Source: Bacillus pseudomycoides
GTDB taxonomy: Bacteria; Bacillota; Bacilli; Bacillales; Bacillaceae_G
Direction: 5' to 3'
Length of the DNA: 64,000 nt
NCBI RefSeq assembly: GCF_022811845.1
Contig: NZ_CP064266.1
Coordinates: forward strand, 3,162,001-3,226,000
Below, piece after piece: positions 17,501 through 28,200 of this stretch. Position numbers and translations under genes: made by a program. Below the pieces are notes generated by a model. The model worked only from the letters and a program-made list of their open reading frames with translations. It did no database searches and had not been told where the DNA came from. Each line of letters begins with the position of its first letter. The first letter of the stretch is position 1.

Positions 17501-20500
17501 AGAGCATTTTTTTCAAATAGGGGGACATTCATTAAAAGCGATGATGCTACATTCGCGCATTCATAAATTGTTTCATATAGAAGTTCCATTGCGTGAAATA
17601 TTCGCACGTCCTACCATTAAAGAACTTGCAAATTATATAAAGGGAATGGAGAAAAATGAATATAAACCAATCTCACCTGTAGAGAAACGTGATGTGTACC
17701 CTGTGTCATCTTCTCAAAAACGAATGTATGCGATTCAGCAATTAGAGGGAGAAGGAACAACTTATAACATGCCTCTTGTATTTGAATTAACTGGTGAGCT
17801 TAATATTGAGCGTTTACAAACAGTCTTTCAACAATTAGTAGTACGACATGAGGCTTTTCGTACCTCTTTTCATTTGATGGAAGGAGAGTTGGTGCAAAAA
17901 ATAGTTGATGAAGTTCCATTTACAATAAAATATAGAAAAGCTGCTGATTTGGAATGGAAAAGCATAATGCAATCATTCTTGCAACCGTTTCGATTAGAAT
18001 CCGCTCCTTTATTAAGAGTGGAGCTCGTTCAACTTACTCATACAAAATATATATTATTAATCGATATGCATCATATTATTTCTGATGGAATGTCGGCTGA
18101 TATTTTGATGAGAGAAATGATAGAACTATATAAAGGAAATCAACTGACAGAGTTGCGAATTCAATACAAAGACTATGCCGCATGGGAAAAAGAGATTATG
18201 GATACAGATGAGATGAAAAAACAGGAAGAATATTGGCTAAATCAGTTTGAGGAAGAAATTCCTGTTTTAGAAATACCTACAGATTATCCGCGTCCTGCGA
18301 CTAAAACATATAAGGGAGATATATTTAGTTTTACATTACAAGAGGAAGTTGGGAAAGAATTAAATCGATTTATAAAGCATAATAACGTTTCGCTTTATAT
18401 GATGTTGCTTGCTTCCTACAATGTGCTTTTATCTAAGTATACAAGGCAGGAGGATATAGTTATTGGTTCCCCAATTGCTGGGCGTTTTCATTTGGATTTA
18501 GAACCTATTATAGGGATGTTTGCTAACACATTAGCGTTGCGCAATTACCCAATAGGAACAGAACGGTTTGGAGGTTTCTTAGAAAAAGTAAAGAAATGTG
18601 TGATTCAGGCTTCTGAGAATGCAAACTATCCGTTTGAGAAATTAGTGGAGAGATTAAATGTACAACGTAACTTAAGTAGAAATCCTCTATTTGATACAAT
18701 GTTTGTTTTAGAGACTGCCCAAAAAGAAATGGAGCATGAATTTGAAGGTGTCACTTACAAAGTGCATAATATGGAGTGGAAAAACTCTAAATTTGACTTG
18801 ACATGGTATGTGAAAGAGGAAGAAAAAATTGAAATCTTAGTAGAGTATAGTACAGATTTATTTAGTGAAGATACCATAGCACGTATGACAAATCAATTTT
18901 CTCATATTTTGTCACAGGTGATGCGAAGTCCTGATATGTTAATACAAGATATTGAACTAGCAACTGTTGGTGAAAAGGAACAAATACTAACAGTATTTAA
19001 CAACACTAAACACGAATATCCAAGATATAAAACAATTCATTCTATATTTGAAGAACAGGCAGAAAAGACACCAAATCATATAGCTATTGAGTTTGGTAAT
19101 GATAAATTAACATATCAAGAGGTCAATAAGCTTGCTAATCAATTGGCACATATGTTGCGTGATAAAGGAATTAATAGAAATCATATTGTTGGTATTTTTA
19201 TGGAACGTTCTTTGGAAATGATGATAGGAATATTAGGTGTGTTAAAAGCGGGTGGAGCATATATGCCAATCTCGCCAGCTTATCCTGAAGAGAGAATTCA
19301 ATATATGGTTAGGAATAGTGATGTGGATCTTATATTAACGCAAACACATTTATCTAAACATATCAATCATTTAGTAGAAGAACATATTTGTTTAGATGAG
19401 AAGAATGGAATCGTAGGAAGTACAGAAAATCTAGAGCACATAAATGAAGGTGCTGATTTAGCATATGTATTATATACATCAGGATCAACCGGGAAGCCAA
19501 AGGGAGTAATGATTGAGCATCACACTGTTTTAAATAGAATTCAATGGATGGTTCATGAGTATGACATTCATGAAGATGATGTGTTACTGCAGAAAACACC
19601 AATTGTATTTGATGTTTCTGTATGGGAGTTGTTTATGTGGTTTTTTGTTGGGGCACGCGTGCATGTATTAGTACCTGATGGTGAAAAGTCACCTGAACAA
19701 ATTATTAAGGCGGTCCACGAGCATAAAGTATCAACAATTCATTTTGTCCCATCTATGTTTAATGTGTTTTTAGAGTATCTGGAGGAAAATGAAGGATTAA
19801 AAAGATTAACTACCTTAAAACGAGTTTTTACAAGTGGAGAAGCATTAACTGCTGATCAAGTTTCTCGCTTTCGAAGCACAATGAATAATGTAAACCACAC
19901 ACTGCTTTATAATTTGTATGGTCCTACGGAAGCTACTGTTGACGTTTCTTATTTTAATTGTCCGATGAACAAAGAACTAGACATTGTTCCAATTGGAAAA
20001 CCAATACATAATGTTACGTTATATATTATGGATTCTATCGGGAAGTTGCAGCCTGTAGGCGTCCCAGGAGAATTGTGTATTGGTGGGAAATGTTTAGCTC
20101 GTGGGTATATGGGACGAGAAGATTTAACAAAAGAAAAATTTATAACAAACCCTTTCGTACCAAATGAAAAATTATATAAAACAGGAGATTTAGCAAGATG
20201 GCTGCCTGATGGGGATATTGAATATTTGGGTAGAATAGATAATCAAGTGAAAATAAGAGGTTATAGAATTGAATTAGATGAGGTAACAGGTCAATTACTT
20301 AAACACGAAAAAGTCAAGGATGGTGTTGTAATAGCACGTAATGATCATTCAGAATCTTCATATCTTTGTGCGTACTTTACTTCTAGTGGCACATGGAATA
20401 TTACTGAGATGCGTCAACATTTTGCGCAAGGATTGCCGGATTATATGATTCCTTCTTATTTTGTAGAGTTACAATCTATGCCGTTAACACATAATGGAAA

Positions 20501-22199
20501 ACTGGATCGTGGCAAGCTTCCGTCACCTGAAACACAAATAAGAGTATCTGAAACATCCATTGCTCCTAATAGTGAAATGGAAATTCTTCTAGCGGAAATT
20601 TGGAAAAAAGTATTAGGGCTTGAGCGGATAGGTGTTGAAGATAATTTCTTTGAACTAGGGGGGGATTCAATTAAGGCTATTCACGTTGTAGCACAATTGA
20701 ATCAACATGGTTTAAAGGTAGAAATGAATAAAGTATTTAAACACCCGACTATTAGCGAGATAATTCCTTTTATTCGAATGAGCCAAATGAAAATAAGTCA
20801 GGATTCAGTAGAAGGTGAAGTGGCATTATCGCCTATACAGCACTGGTTTTTTGAACAAAAAATGATAGATGAGAATCATTGGAATCAAGCTGTATTATTA
20901 CATCATCCAAAAGAATGGGATAGTAATATAATTCAAAGAACGTTTTGTAAAATAATGGAGCACCATGATGCACTAAGAATGGTATTTAAGCATATTAAAG
21001 AGGGAAGATCACAAATAAATCGTAGTATACGTGAGACGGACTTTTTATTTCATATGTTTGATTTGACAACCGAAGAAGATATTGAAAGTCGAATTGAGCA
21101 AGAAGCAAATCGTTTGCATCAAAGTTTTACATTAGAAGAAGGACCACTTGTTCAGTTAGCGCTTTTTAAATCTCGAAAAGGTGACTATTTACTCATTATT
21201 ATTCACCACTTAATTGTTGACGGTGTTTCTTGGAGAATTATTATGGAGGATTTTTCTCATTGTTATCAACAAATTATGAGGAAACAAGAAATTGACTTAC
21301 CTTTAAAAACAACGTCTTATCAGGCGTGGAGTAGAGAATTAAAGGAGTATGCGGATAGTAAAAAGTTAATAAGTCAATTGCCTTATTGGAGAGAAATGGA
21401 TCAAACACATATTGCTCCATTACCGGTTGATTCAGATGTAACTGGGCATGGAAACAATATAAAGTTAGTTATCGATGAAATGAATACAAAATCTTTACTA
21501 ACACAAGTACATTCGGCTTATCAAACAGAAATAAATGATATTTTATTAGCGGTGCTTGCATTCACAATCCATGACTGGACGAAGGAAAAGAGAATGGCAA
21601 TTATGCTTGAGGGACATGGTCGTGAAGAGATTATTGAAGGGGTAAATTTAACGAGAACAGTTGGTTGGTTTACTTCTATGTATCCTGTTGTATGTAATTT
21701 AGAGGGATTAAGTGTATCACAAGTTGTTAAAACAGTAAAAGAGACATTAAGGAAGGTTCCCGATAAAGGAATTGGATATGGGATTTTAAGATATTTATCT
21801 AACGCAGAACGAAAGGACAACTATACGTTTTCGTTACAACCGGAGATTATGTTTAATTACTTAGGAGAATTTGATCAACAGGGTGAAAAAGCAGAAGAGT
21901 TTAGTATGTCAAATATTTCAACAGGAGAAGCCAATAGTGCTTCATCTAAAGAGGTATATAAATTAGACATAAATTGTGCGGTTATAAATGGAGAGATGGA
22001 GATTATTTTTGCTTACAGTAAAGAACATTATCACAATAAAACAATTCAAAATCTAAGCGAATCTTTTAAGAATAATCTTCTGTCTTTTATACATCATTGT
22101 ATAAATCAAACGGAATCAGAGGCAACACCGAGTGACTTTAGTGTAAATGATCTTACATTAGAAGAGCTAGACGATATTTTCGAATCACTACAAAAATAA
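14553..22199 (+). CDS. Nonribosomal peptide synthetase 2: C-A-T-C-A-T-E (modules 3 and 4)
   Basis: 2548 aa; ATG 14553 follows GAGGTGAT at spacing 6. It opens with an acceptor docking sequence (NIKDLYELSPLQQGILFH). Domains: C 15-435 of the D-accepting (DCL) kind, HHILMDG ~143; A3 460-940; T (IGGHSLKA ~989); C 1045-1470 of LCL kind; A4 1490-1985; T (LGGDSIKA ~2035); E 2090-2530 (HHLIVDGVSW ~2218). A4 pocket residues read DVWHFSLVDK, the classic serine code, so module 4 should supply D-Ser. A3 reads DTSERGAVDK, which I cannot assign; Glu278 with Asp331 resembles ornithine/lysine pockets but Arg299 is odd. The C-terminus TPSDFSVND...LEELDDIFE is a donor docking tail. Confidence 0.96.
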   Translation: MIQKKNIKDLYELSPLQQGILFHYLKDKDSHAYFEQMELTIEGELNCSYLEDSLNGLIQKYDILRTVFIHKNFQQPVQVVLKERTVTLQFEDLSQLHENEINNYIETFKQEDRNKGFDITQDVLIRFSLFKVGQQKYRLIWSHHHILMDGWCLGLILEDLFTFYYQRKNGEKLSIDASLPYSRYIKWLKKKNNEAACEYWNHYLEGYEELCGVPQQNIIKQNANYKGANYKFDLGTVLTAKLSQLAKENQVTLSTAFQVVWGILLQKYNRTNDVVFGTVVSGRPSEIKGIEEMVGLFINTVPVRVNTNKTDCFIDVIKEMQQSAIASNKYDYMSLSEIQGNASGHQELLNHVLVFENYPLDLEALDKTATHGFKIVNIEAFEQTNYDFDITIYPGEKLEVVFNFNQEVYAKEFVERMASHLQMIIEQVTATPNISLQNIEIISDLEKNEILETFNYTEKNYSQQKTVHELFEEQVRKTPENIALVFQETKLTYRELNEKANQLANLLREKGIKRNEFVAIMVDRSIEMIVGVLAIIKAGAAYVPIDYSYPIDRIEYMLEDSKSKILLTQSGLRSISRYEGETIEIDTLSLEDYNSDNLKRINDSEDLIYMIYTSGSTGKPKGVMIEHKSVCNLSLMAELYGISAGARTVQVASFSFDTSVSEIFGSLLNGATLYLVTKEFLLSGERFVKWLKQEAITTIEFIPSMLRVLPYEDLPQLQTIRTGGEALTKDLIEKWGKGRTFVNAYGPTETTVDATVAVFQNDTEKIHIGKPICNKKAYIVNEDLQLQPVGIAGELCIGGEGLAQGYWNRQDLTEEKFIDNPFIPGEKMYKTGDLARFLPDGNIEYLGRIDDQVKIRGYRIELGEIELTLSNCDFIKEAIVTTYQNEQSATELCVYFVAHKGCTASDIKRYITAGLPDYMVPSYFIEVDYMPLTPSGKVNKKALPAPQNYKGNENQLVLPTNDVEEGLLQIWREVLGRTQLGTTEHFFQIGGHSLKAMMLHSRIHKLFHIEVPLREIFARPTIKELANYIKGMEKNEYKPISPVEKRDVYPVSSSQKRMYAIQQLEGEGTTYNMPLVFELTGELNIERLQTVFQQLVVRHEAFRTSFHLMEGELVQKIVDEVPFTIKYRKAADLEWKSIMQSFLQPFRLESAPLLRVELVQLTHTKYILLIDMHHIISDGMSADILMREMIELYKGNQLTELRIQYKDYAAWEKEIMDTDEMKKQEEYWLNQFEEEIPVLEIPTDYPRPATKTYKGDIFSFTLQEEVGKELNRFIKHNNVSLYMMLLASYNVLLSKYTRQEDIVIGSPIAGRFHLDLEPIIGMFANTLALRNYPIGTERFGGFLEKVKKCVIQASENANYPFEKLVERLNVQRNLSRNPLFDTMFVLETAQKEMEHEFEGVTYKVHNMEWKNSKFDLTWYVKEEEKIEILVEYSTDLFSEDTIARMTNQFSHILSQVMRSPDMLIQDIELATVGEKEQILTVFNNTKHEYPRYKTIHSIFEEQAEKTPNHIAIEFGNDKLTYQEVNKLANQLAHMLRDKGINRNHIVGIFMERSLEMMIGILGVLKAGGAYMPISPAYPEERIQYMVRNSDVDLILTQTHLSKHINHLVEEHICLDEKNGIVGSTENLEHINEGADLAYVLYTSGSTGKPKGVMIEHHTVLNRIQWMVHEYDIHEDDVLLQKTPIVFDVSVWELFMWFFVGARVHVLVPDGEKSPEQIIKAVHEHKVSTIHFVPSMFNVFLEYLEENEGLKRLTTLKRVFTSGEALTADQVSRFRSTMNNVNHTLLYNLYGPTEATVDVSYFNCPMNKELDIVPIGKPIHNVTLYIMDSIGKLQPVGVPGELCIGGKCLARGYMGREDLTKEKFITNPFVPNEKLYKTGDLARWLPDGDIEYLGRIDNQVKIRGYRIELDEVTGQLLKHEKVKDGVVIARNDHSESSYLCAYFTSSGTWNITEMRQHFAQGLPDYMIPSYFVELQSMPLTHNGKLDRGKLPSPETQIRVSETSIAPNSEMEILLAEIWKKVLGLERIGVEDNFFELGGDSIKAIHVVAQLNQHGLKVEMNKVFKHPTISEIIPFIRMSQMKISQDSVEGEVALSPIQHWFFEQKMIDENHWNQAVLLHHPKEWDSNIIQRTFCKIMEHHDALRMVFKHIKEGRSQINRSIRETDFLFHMFDLTTEEDIESRIEQEANRLHQSFTLEEGPLVQLALFKSRKGDYLLIIIHHLIVDGVSWRIIMEDFSHCYQQIMRKQEIDLPLKTTSYQAWSRELKEYADSKKLISQLPYWREMDQTHIAPLPVDSDVTGHGNNIKLVIDEMNTKSLLTQVHSAYQTEINDILLAVLAFTIHDWTKEKRMAIMLEGHGREEIIEGVNLTRTVGWFTSMYPVVCNLEGLSVSQVVKTVKETLRKVPDKGIGYGILRYLSNAERKDNYTFSLQPEIMFNYLGEFDQQGEKAEEFSMSNISTGEANSASSKEVYKLDINCAVINGEMEIIFAYSKEHYHNKTIQNLSESFKNNLLSFIHHCINQTESEATPSDFSVNDLTLEELDDIFESLQK

Positions 22200-22233
22200 A
22201 ATACTATATTTATATTTTATGAGGTGAAATCCG

Positions 22234-25200
22234 ATGTTTGATAAAAGAAATATAAAAGATTTATATGAGCTTTCTCCAATGCAAAAAGGAATGTTATTTC
22301 ATGCACTAAAAGACGAAGAGGCTCCTTCACATTTTGTACAGGGATATGCAAATTTATATGGGGTAGTTGATCCTAATATTTTAGAAGAAAGCTTTAATGG
22401 AATTATACAAAAATATGATGTTTTGCGTACTGTGTTTCTTTACGAGAAATTAAATAAACCGATTCAGGTTGTATTAAAAGAAAGAAAAGCATCATTACAC
22501 TTTGAAGATATTTCTCACTTGAAGGAAGAGGAGAAAATACAATATCTTGAAAATTTTAGAGAGAATAGTTATAGACAAGGATTTAACTTAACACGTGATA
22601 TATTAATTCGTTTATCACTTATAAAGGTCGGCCCAAATCAATATCAATTGATTTGGGACTTCCATCATATTTTAATGGATGGTTGGTGCTGGGGACTAGT
22701 GTTTGATGATTTACTTACCATGTATCAACAACGTATGAATGGACAAGAAATCGAAATTCAAAGTGTAATGCCTTATAGTGAATATATTAAATGGCTCAAT
22801 AACCAAGATTATGATCAAGGACGTGGATTTTGGAAAAGATATTTGAGTGGATATGAACAAAGCGTTGTAGTGCCTCAACAAATAGAAGGAAATGGTCATA
22901 AATATACATTTGGTGAAGTGAAATTTCAGTTAGATGAAGAAATAACATATTTGTTAGAACAATTTGCAAAGCAGCATAAAGTTACATTGAATAGCGTATT
23001 TCAAACGATATGGGGAGTGTTATTACAAAAATATAACCAAACAGATGATGTTGTCTTTGGTGCGGTTGTATCAGGGCGTCCTACACAAATTCATAATATT
23101 GAAAGTATTGTGGGATTGTTTATTAATACGCTACCCGTACGAGTGAAAAACGAAATACAGGATTCATTCGTTGATTTATTATACAAAGTGCATCAAATGA
23201 ATATAGAGGCAAAGGATTATGAGTATATTTCTTTGTCTGATATTCAAGTGGATTCAGACTGCTCCGGGCAGCTCATTAATCATATTATAGTGTTTGAAAA
23301 TTATTTATCTACTATGGATACAGTGAAACAGAAAAGTGAGGAAAATGGCTTCTCGTTTGTAGAAGGGGGATCATTTGAACCGAATAATTATGACTTGAGT
23401 GTTATTGTTCATCCAAATTCAAAATTAACAGTTAGTTTTGAATTTAATCAGGAAGTATATTCACAAGAATTTATAGAAAATATATCTCAGCATTTGAAAA
23501 AGATAATAGTTAGTATCTTAGAGAATCCATACACTTTTATTCACCATATAGATATTTTATCTGAGCAAGAAAAGAATTTACTCATGAGTGATTTTAATCA
23601 AACGGATGCAAACTATCCAGAAGACAAGACTATTCAAGACCTATTTGAAGAACAGGTAAGACAGAATCCTGAGAATGTGGCATTAGTATATAATAATGAA
23701 AATTGGACATATACACAATTAAATAGAAGAGCTAATCAAGTCGCAAGAGTATTACAACGGAATGGCGTAGGAAGAGAAGTGATAGTAGGGATCTTAATGG
23801 ATCGCTCTTTAGAATTAATAGCTGGTATTTTAGGAGTATTGAAAGCTGGAGGATCGTACCTTCCGATTGATCCGTCATATCCTACAGAACGCATTCAATA
23901 TACGTTAGAAGATAGTAAAACTAATATATTACTAGTTTACAAAGGTGAAGATATTCCAGAACATTATAATGGGAAAGTTATAATGATGGATGATATGAAA
24001 TGGGATGAGGAAGACACTACAAACCTTTTGAATATGAATGAACCTTCTGATTTAGCCTATATTATATATACATCGGGATCTACTGGAAATCCAAAAGGTG
24101 TAATGATAGAGCATCGTAATGTAGTACGGTTGCTATTTAATGATAATAATTTGTTTGATTTTAATGCAAATGATATTTGGACGATGTTTCATTCGATGTG
24201 TTTCGATTTTTCTGTTTGGGAAATATACGGTGCTTTATTATATGGAGGGAAATTAATTATTGTCCCACCTAATGTAACAAGAGATACTACAGCATTCCTT
24301 CAACTTTTAAAAGAACATAGAGTAACAGTCTTAAATCAGACACCATCAGCTTTTTATGTATTATCAAATGAGGAAATGTCATGTGAGAATGAAAAAGATG
24401 TATGTGTCCGAAATATTATATTTGGAGGAGAAGCATTAGTTCCAAGCCAACTGAAGGAATGGAAAGAAAAATACCCTACAACAAAATTAATTAATATGTA
24501 TGGAATAACTGAAACAACGGTTCATGTTACGTATAAGGAAATAAATACGGAGGAAATTGAGAGAAATGTCAGCAATATAGGAACTCCTATTCCGACATTA
24601 AAAGCGTATATTTTGGATGGAAATAAAAAACTACTACCTCTTGGTGTACCAGGTGAACTGTATGTTAGTGGAGAAGGTGTAGGTAGGGGATATTTAAATC
24701 GATCGGAATTAACGAGGGAGCGCTTTATTGAAAATCCATTTGTACCGGGCGAACGGATGTATAAATCTGGAGATCTTGCACGGTGGCTGCCAAATGGAGA
24801 GATGGAGTATTTAGGAAGAATAGATGATCAAGTGAAAATACGTGGCCACAGAATTGAATTAGGAGAAGTTACAGGTAAATTACTCACATATGAAGGAATA
24901 AAAGAGGGTATTGTTGTAGCACGTAAAGATAATAAAGGAATGAGTTATTTATGTGCTTACTTTACAAGTGATGAAACATGTAATGTATCAAAAATTCGTC
25001 AGTATATGATTGGAAATTTACCTGAATATATGGTGCCATCTTATTTCATTGAATTACAATCGATACCGGTAACTTCGAATGGAAAAGTAAATCGTAAAGC
25101 TTTACCAGAACCGATGAACTATAGAAGTACAGAGGTGGAATATGTAGCTCCGGGAACAGCAATTGAATTTGCATTATCTCAAATTTATCAAGAACTTTTG

Positions 25201-28200
25201 GATATTGAACAAATTGGAGTCCACGATAACTTTTTAGAACTAGGCGGTCACTCTTTAAAAGCTGCTATGCTAGTTTCTAGAATCAACAAAACATTAGAGG
25301 TAGCAGTTCCGCTTAAAGAAGTATTTTTACGTCCGACGATAAAAGAAATGGCTGCTTATATACAAGAATTAGAGTCTCATACAAGTGAAAGAATGCGACC
25401 AGCAATACAACAAGAATATTATCCTGTTACTTCTCAACAAAAGAGAGTTTATGCAATACAAGAATTTGACAATACAGGTGTAAGTTATAATGTTCCTTTC
25501 GCTTTTGATGTAAAAGGAAATTTAGATGTAGAGCAATTACGTAATGCTATACATTTACTAATAGAAAGGTATCAAGTTCTTTGTACTTCTTTTCATCTTA
25601 TGGATGGAGAGCTAGTTCAAAAAATACATGCCGATATAGATATTAATATACCGTATATAGAAGCTCAGAATCTAAATTTTGAAGAAATGTTAAATGATTT
25701 TATCAAACCTTTTAACTTAGCAAAAGATAGTTTATTCCGTGCTAGGATAGTTAAAATAAGTAATCAACATCATATTTTATTATTTGATATTCATCATATT
25801 ATAGTTGATGGCATCTCAATTAACATACTTATGCAAGACTTATCCTTACTTTATCAAAATAAGTTATTGCCAGTTCTACAAATTCAATATATTGATTATG
25901 CAGTGTGGCAACAAGAATGGTTTCAATCTGAAGAGTTTAAAGAAGTGGAAGCTTATTGGATAGAAAGATTTTCGGGAGAGTTACCAATTCTAGATTTACC
26001 AACTGATTACGTCAGACCATCTATTCAAAAATTTGATGGCCGTAATTTGCTGTTTGAGTTAGATAAAGAAGTTGTTGTAAATTTAAAGAAATTAGCAATA
26101 GATACTGGAACGACGCTTTATATATCTTTAATAGCTGCATACAATATATTGTTGTCCAAATATACAGGGCAAGAGGATGTAATAATCGGATCACCACTTT
26201 CTGGAAGATTGAATGGGGATATAGAAAATACAGTAGGAATGTTTGCGAATGTTTTACCATTAAGAACGAAGGTAGATGGAGATACAACCTTCAAAGAATT
26301 AATTGCTGAAATAAAGGAAAACCTATTTAATGCATATGAACATTCTGAATATCCATTAGAGAGACTGTTAGAAAAATTAGATATTCAAAGAGATATAAGC
26401 AGGAATCCATTATTTGAAACAATATTTACTCTACAAGATACAGGAGGAAAAGCGAGTCTGGAAATACCGGCATTAGCTATTTCCAGTTTTGAAATGGAAG
26501 ATCAAGCATCTAAATTTGATTTAGCTTGGGAATTAAACGATAACGGGGAAGTAATTCAATGTAATCTCACTTATAATAAACATTTGTTTAAAGATGAGAC
26601 TATTCAGAGAATGGTTGAACATTTCACACAAATTTTATTGCGAATTATTGATAATCCAAGTGTCGCGATTAAAGAAATAGACATGTTGACTGTTTTAGAA
26701 AAAAGAAATCTATTATTGGAGTTTAATAATACAACTGCTAACTATGCGAAGGAAAAAACAATTATAGAATTGTTTGAAGAACGGGTAGAAAAATCGCCTC
26801 ACCGTATTGCAGCTATAAGTGGAGAAAAAAAATATACGTATTATGAACTGAACAAGCGTGCAAATCAATTAGCTCGTGTATTACGAAAAAAAGGTTTAAA
26901 GAGAAATGAGATAGCTGCAATTATGACCTATCCTTCACTTGATATGCTTGTCGGAGTACTTGGTATTTTAAAAGCTGGGGGCGCTTATTTGCCAGTTGAT
27001 GCTACTTACCCAATGAAGAGGGTTCATTATTTGTTAGAAGATAGTAAGACGAAATTCTTGTTGGTACAAGAGCAGACTTCTAAACCGACCATGTTTGATG
27101 GAGAGATTATAAATGTAAATAATGAGCAGCTATATGAAGAAAATGGAGAAAACATAGAGACAATAAACGCTGCTGATGATTTAGCATACGTTATTTATAC
27201 ATCAGGATCGACTGGAAAACCTAAGGGAGTAATGATCAAACATCATAGTGTTAATAATCTGTGCTTGATTGCACAAGAATTAAAGATTGATAAGGATAGC
27301 CGAGTATTGCAATTTGCATCATTTAGTTTTGATGCATCAGTTTGGGAAATATTCCCTGCTATTATCTCGGGTGCTACACTATATATAGAAGATAAGCAGC
27401 AATTGTTAGGTACAGGTTTTACTGAATGGTTAAAGGAGAATAAAATTACGACAGTAACACTCCCGCCATCCGTATTGAGGTCTTTACCTTATGAAGATTT
27501 TCCTGATTTAGTTACAATTGTCACAGCGGGAGAACCGTGTTCGTTAGATTTAGTCCAAGTATGGGGAAGGAAGTATAATTTTATAAATGCCTATGGCCCT
27601 ACTGAGACAACAGTATGTGCTACGCTTGGACATTTAAACCCAGAAGTAAGATCTATTTCAATTGGAAAACCTATTCATAATACCAAAGTATATATTGTAG
27701 ATAAAAACAACCAATTGCAACCAATTGGTGTACCGGGACAATTGTGCGTAAGTGGAGAGGGACTAGCTAAAGGGTATTTAAATCGTTCACAATTAACAGA
27801 GGAACAATTTATAGATAATCCATTTGAGCCAGGACAGAAAATGTACAAAACAGGTGATTTAGCAAGATGGCTTTCTGATGGAAATATTGAATACTTAGGT
27901 AGAATCGATAATCAAGTAAAAATAAGGGGACATCGAATTGAAATAAATGAGATTACCGAAAGATTATTACAACATGAAAGTATTAAAGAGGCCGTAGTCA
28001 TTCCAGTTGAGGAAGAAAATAAGAATAAGTCGTTGCATGCATATATTGTTTTTGATAAAACATGTTCAGTGTCTTTCATTCGCCAATATTTAAGTATGGA
28101 CTTACCAAACTATATGATTCCATCTTATTTTATTGAGATAGAGGATATTCCATTAACTGCTAATGGGAAATTAGATGTGAAGGCTTTACCAAAACCTATT

